64,000 nt of DNA, from assembly GCF_030052815.1 (NCBI RefSeq), contig NC_079501.1, positions 97,108,190 to 97,172,189 on the forward strand, written 5' to 3'. Of this stretch, positions 60,747-64,000 are shown one piece after another. Origin of the DNA: Hevea brasiliensis (Eukaryota; Streptophyta; Magnoliopsida; Malpighiales; Euphorbiaceae). The notes under the pieces were generated by a model. The model was not told the origin of the DNA, ran no database searches, and saw only the letters and a program-made list of their open reading frames with translations. The number at the start of each line of letters is the position of its first letter. Position 1 is the first letter of the stretch. The position numbers and the translations under genes are program-made.

Positions 60747-61610
60747 TGTTACCCTCTTTTTGTTGCTCCCGAATGTCCAAATATTTTCTACTTACTGGCT
60801 GCCCATATGAAGCTTAATTGTGTGCATGGACTTAGTGGAGAAGGACGTGAACTGCATGGCATGGGAAGACATCACGTGAAGCTTGTCACTTGTGCATGGG
60901 AATTGAGATAGTGGAGGCGCACTATAAAGTCCAGCTGGCTAAGTGGTGCAGCGCATGTGATGAGTGCAGGTTGAGTAGCACATGGGAAGGTGGAGTGAAC
61001 CAACGTGCATGGCAAACTTCAGCCATGCAGCGTGAGACTTGGAGGGAAGGAGTCCCGCCATGTGGAGCCAACCAAATGGGGCCCAGCAGGTTGGGCGCCC
61101 AAGTTTCCCTCCCCTTTTCAAATTCCAGCGGCAAGGAGGGCTAGGTGGCGTGAGCAGATGCCTCCCCATGTCCACCATGATGACTCGCCCTTCCCTATGA
61201 ATATTTTAGTGCTTTAGAGTGACACAAGTTCAGCCACTTATTGGGCATCTTTGGGACAGCTAGCTATGTATATAAAGGACTTGTTCCCTCTTCATTTATA
61301 TATGAGAGAAACACTTTGTATGAGAGGATTGGAGAGCATTTGTTACTTGGCAATTGTACAGCAGATTGGAGTGCAATACACAAGTAGTCTTTGCATCATA
61401 TTTCTCTTCTTCTACCTTTCTTTATGCTTGTTTATTGCGCATGGTTGTGTTGCTTGTTTGCTGGGTTGCTTATTTGAGTTTTGGCCATTGTGAATCTGTT
61501 GTGGGGATTAGTTGCTGTGAGGTCTTTGGGGCCTTGAGTAGGCTGACTTGTTGAGGGTTCAAGTGCCGCACGTTGTGAGTTTGGGGTTGGCAAACAATTA
61601 CAGCGTGGCA
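60747..61610 (+). repeat. 3' LTR of gypsy element
   Basis: Direct copy of the LTR at 55135-56000 with scattered differences (for example CAGCGTGGCA at the end). It follows the purine tract AGTGGGGGAGAG. Confidence 0.9.
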
Positions 61611-61623
61611 TGCGCTTATCGAC

Positions 61624-61980
61624 TTTCGCCAACTCAGAGGGACTCCTCCTCTCTATCTGGTTGTAGGTTTAACCCTCCCCTCACTGTGGTATGAATTTTA
61701 TATAGTTTTGTGGCTATCTTTCGTTTGATAAATCTATGTGCTTACTTGGAGAGGGTTTTCTTAAGAGATTTGTGCTGGTTTTTCTTGTGTTGTTTGTTCT
61801 TGTTCTGTATTCTCCTCTTGCAGGTTCATATTCGATGGTGCATGTTTGAGAGGAGAAGCTGAGGTGGTGGATCACGAGGTGCAGACCAGGAGATTAGCTC
61901 GAGAAGGTGCGAATGGGATGCCGGCAAACACCATTTATGTCCTTTTATCCTTTGCTCTTAGCATTTTCTTCATCTACTGA
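61624..61980 (+). pseudogene. Unidentified short frame, copy B (5' part displaced by retroelement)
   Basis: Copy B of the frame described at 53443-53836. The second exon (61824-61980) has exactly the same length and stop; differences change only a few residues (A to V, Q to R, T to M). The splice sites TTGTAG|GTTTAA and CTCTTGCAG are kept. The gypsy element at 55135-61610 separates it from everything upstream of the first exon, so normal expression is unlikely. Confidence 0.3.
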
Positions 61981-62729
61981 AGATTTTCATTGTTCTGAAA
62001 ATGAAATTATTATCTTCGGGAAAAAAATTTAATTGTTTTCAAATTTTTAGAAAATAATATTACACTTTTGTTACGCAAAGATAAAAAATTGATTATTCAA
62101 TTATTAATGACATGCATTAAATATGTTTTTCATTAATAAATTTTAATTTAATGATATTGAAATTATTTGTACTTTTATAAAGTATCTGATTTGAAAGCCA
62201 ATTGAAGTAAAATGAAAAAAAAAGTCATCTCTTGATAATATTCGAATTGTTTTTAAATTTTAATTAAAATCTAATTAATTAAAAGTTATTAATTTAATGA
62301 TATTAATGTAAAAATTTATAAAATTTAATGAAAATATTAAATTATTTTTATTATTGAATTATTAAGAATGGCAACAGAATGGAACCGAGGCTAATTTTAA
62401 CATTAAACATAAAATGACAAATTAATAATAAAATAATTGATGTTGCCGTAGATTTTTTGGATATTGGATTTGACTGGATTGAGAGTCTCTAAAAATCAAA
62501 AAACAAGTAAAAGTCGGTAGTGATTGATAACCACTCTGACGCTCAAGTCAGTAATAAGATTATGAATTAAGTATTTAGTATGATAGAAGTGAGTGTTTTG
62601 TTTATATACCTATTTCTGAAGCTTTACCTTGTTTATATAGTGATTGGGACGAAATCTTAGACAAATCTTTGCCAATTAGCTATTTAAGTTGTAACAATAA
62701 TTATCTTTAAATTATGTTAAAAATTAGGG

Positions 62730-64000
62730 GTGATCAGTGGCGTGGTCGTCGTTTGGTCCAAATTCAAAGAGGATACCGATCTCTTCAATTTGTTTGATCT
62801 TTGCCCGGTTCTGAGCTCGGATGGGCAGGCTTTGTTCAGTTCTAAATTCGGATGGCGAATTATAGCTAAGTCTATTTATTAGCATTTTATATCAATAATA
62901 ATTAAATGTTAAAAAGTTATAATTAAAAAAAAATATATATATATATATATTTTTTAATGTATAAATAAAATTAAATTTTATAAGATTCATTACAACTTAT
63001 TTTATTATTTTATGTTTGATTTGTCATTTCATATTTACTTATCTTATCTATATAGAATAACTGAGTCATATTGTTTCCCGATTAAGAGATGCTTTGTAGC
63101 TAAATCGGCATGCACGTGAGGAATATGCCTATATGTGTGTGTGTGGGGAAACATTGATTTTATGCAAATTAGTCTTTACTTTTTATTATTTTTATTTTTT
63201 GAAATTAATTATAATTATATTTTTATTATTAAAATTAATTTTAAAATCCTTAATCCTATTTACACTTAACTTCAATTAAATATAAAATTTTATAAGAAGT
63301 AATTAACTAAAATAAAAAATTAATAAATAAAAAATATTACTAATTTATCTATTAATTATAATTATATTTCATTACTAAAGTTAATATTAAAGTTAATATT
63401 AAAGTTTGTATGAATTTAAAATTTTTAATTTTAAAATTCATATAAATTTAAATTTTTCAATCCTATTTATACTTAACTTCAATTAAATATAAAATTTTAT
63501 AAGTAAATAACTAAAATATGAAATTAATAAATAAAAAATAAAAATAAAAAATATTATTTATACAAATATAAAAATATATATTTATAGCGACATATAATAA
63601 TTCGTCACTAATAATACATTTTAAAGGAGATACACACTGATTTATACAAAGTCGTCGCTAATAATATTTAGCAACAAAATATGTGCCGCTAATAATTTTA
63701 ACAATGAGTGTATCTCAAATATTATGGTCGCTAATTTTTTAGCGACAAAAGTTTGTCACTAAATATCTAATACTTTTATTTTTTAATATTACAATAATTA
63801 ATATAAATTAAAATTTTAATAGTATTTTAATAATTCTACTTATACTAAAAAATATATCATATATAGTAATTCTATAATTATAAATTTATTAAAAATTATT
63901 TAATTATTTTAATAAAATTTAAGTAAATATATATATTTAATTAAATAAAAATTTAAAAATTAATTACATATTAAAATCAAAAATTTGAATTTTTAATCAA
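62730..64000. other. AT-rich right end with possible TIR-element repeats
   Basis: No gene was seen. A short complex patch (62730-62870) is followed by AT-rich DNA. At about 63585-63760, short phrases TAGCGAC, GTCGCTAA and GTCACTAA recur in both orientations (listed separately). Confidence 0.45.
63585..63760. repeat. Clustered TAGCGAC / GTCGCTAA repeats (transposon subterminal type)
   Basis: About seven copies or near-copies of (T)TAGCGAC and its reverse complement GTCGCTAA occur within 180 bp. Such clusters are typical of the subterminal regions of plant CACTA or similar DNA transposons. The element itself would extend past the window or has decayed. Confidence 0.45.

Larger units (their letters stand above)
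55135..61610 (+). mobile_element. Ty3/gypsy retrotransposon with chromodomain (chromovirus), defective
   Basis: Full-length element of 6476 bp: LTRs 55135-56000 (866 bp) and 60747-61610 (864 bp), both TGTTAC...CA; primer binding site at 56003-56014; polypurine tract at about 60735-60746. The 4-bp repeat TGCG flanks it (55131-55134 and 61611-61614). Gene order gag-PR-RT-RNase H-integrase-chromodomain places it in Ty3/gypsy chromoviruses. The two LTRs are very similar by eye, so it is a fairly young insertion, younger than the segmental duplication it interrupts. Confidence 0.93.
54586..62729. repeat. Tandem segmental duplication, copy B, split by a retrotransposon
   Basis: Copy B occupies about 54586-55134 and 61615-62729, together about 1.66 kb, the same length as copy A. 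The 6.5-kb gypsy element lies at the equivalent of position 53470 in copy A. After removing the element and one TSD the two copies align across the site (CTGCGCTTATCG against CTGCACTTATCG). Confidence 0.85.

Overview
This is plant nuclear DNA from a eudicot: long AT-rich intergenic stretches, intron-containing genes with plant-type products, and nested LTR retrotransposons. The repeat style would suit a Euphorbiaceae-type woody genome, but that is only an impression; nothing here fixes the species. I recognise five host genes. In order they are: the 3' end of a Mut7-C exonuclease-like gene (671-5785, +), a two-exon Dof transcription factor (14717-16040, +), the TFIID subunit TAF7 (42724-46423, +), an intronless PPR protein of the E/E+ type (47877-50432, +) and a two-exon Yippee-like protein (51166-51951, -). 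PPR and Yippee are convergent. The genes share no pathway and look like ordinary neighbours.

Mobile DNA takes up about half the window. A decayed RTE-type LINE lies antisense in the big intron of the Mut7-C gene. A 559-bp palindromic element at 9965-10523 carries 5S-rRNA-like sequence in both arms, has TG...CA ends and a 5-bp target duplication; it is the most unusual object here. From 7.4 to 14 kb there are AT-rich MITE-like repeats and microsatellites. A 16.7-kb nest fills 23341-40015: an outer solo LTR (TSD ATTTT) is interrupted by a 4.35-kb LTR-like element without genes (TSD AGGAA) and by a complete 9.7-kb minus-strand LTR element with no coding interior (TSD GTGGG).

The right end (about 52.9-62.7 kb) is a 1.66-kb tandem duplication. 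A 6.5-kb Ty3/gypsy chromodomain element landed in its second copy. The duplicated unit contains a conserved spliced-looking short reading frame that I cannot identify. The gypsy element keeps gag, protease, RT, RNase H, integrase and chromodomain, but is broken by about ten stop codons that look like cytosine-to-thymine decay.

TAF7 contains a well-supported U12-type AT-AC intron. Exon joints given here keep frame and match known families; UTR ends and transcription starts were not determined.
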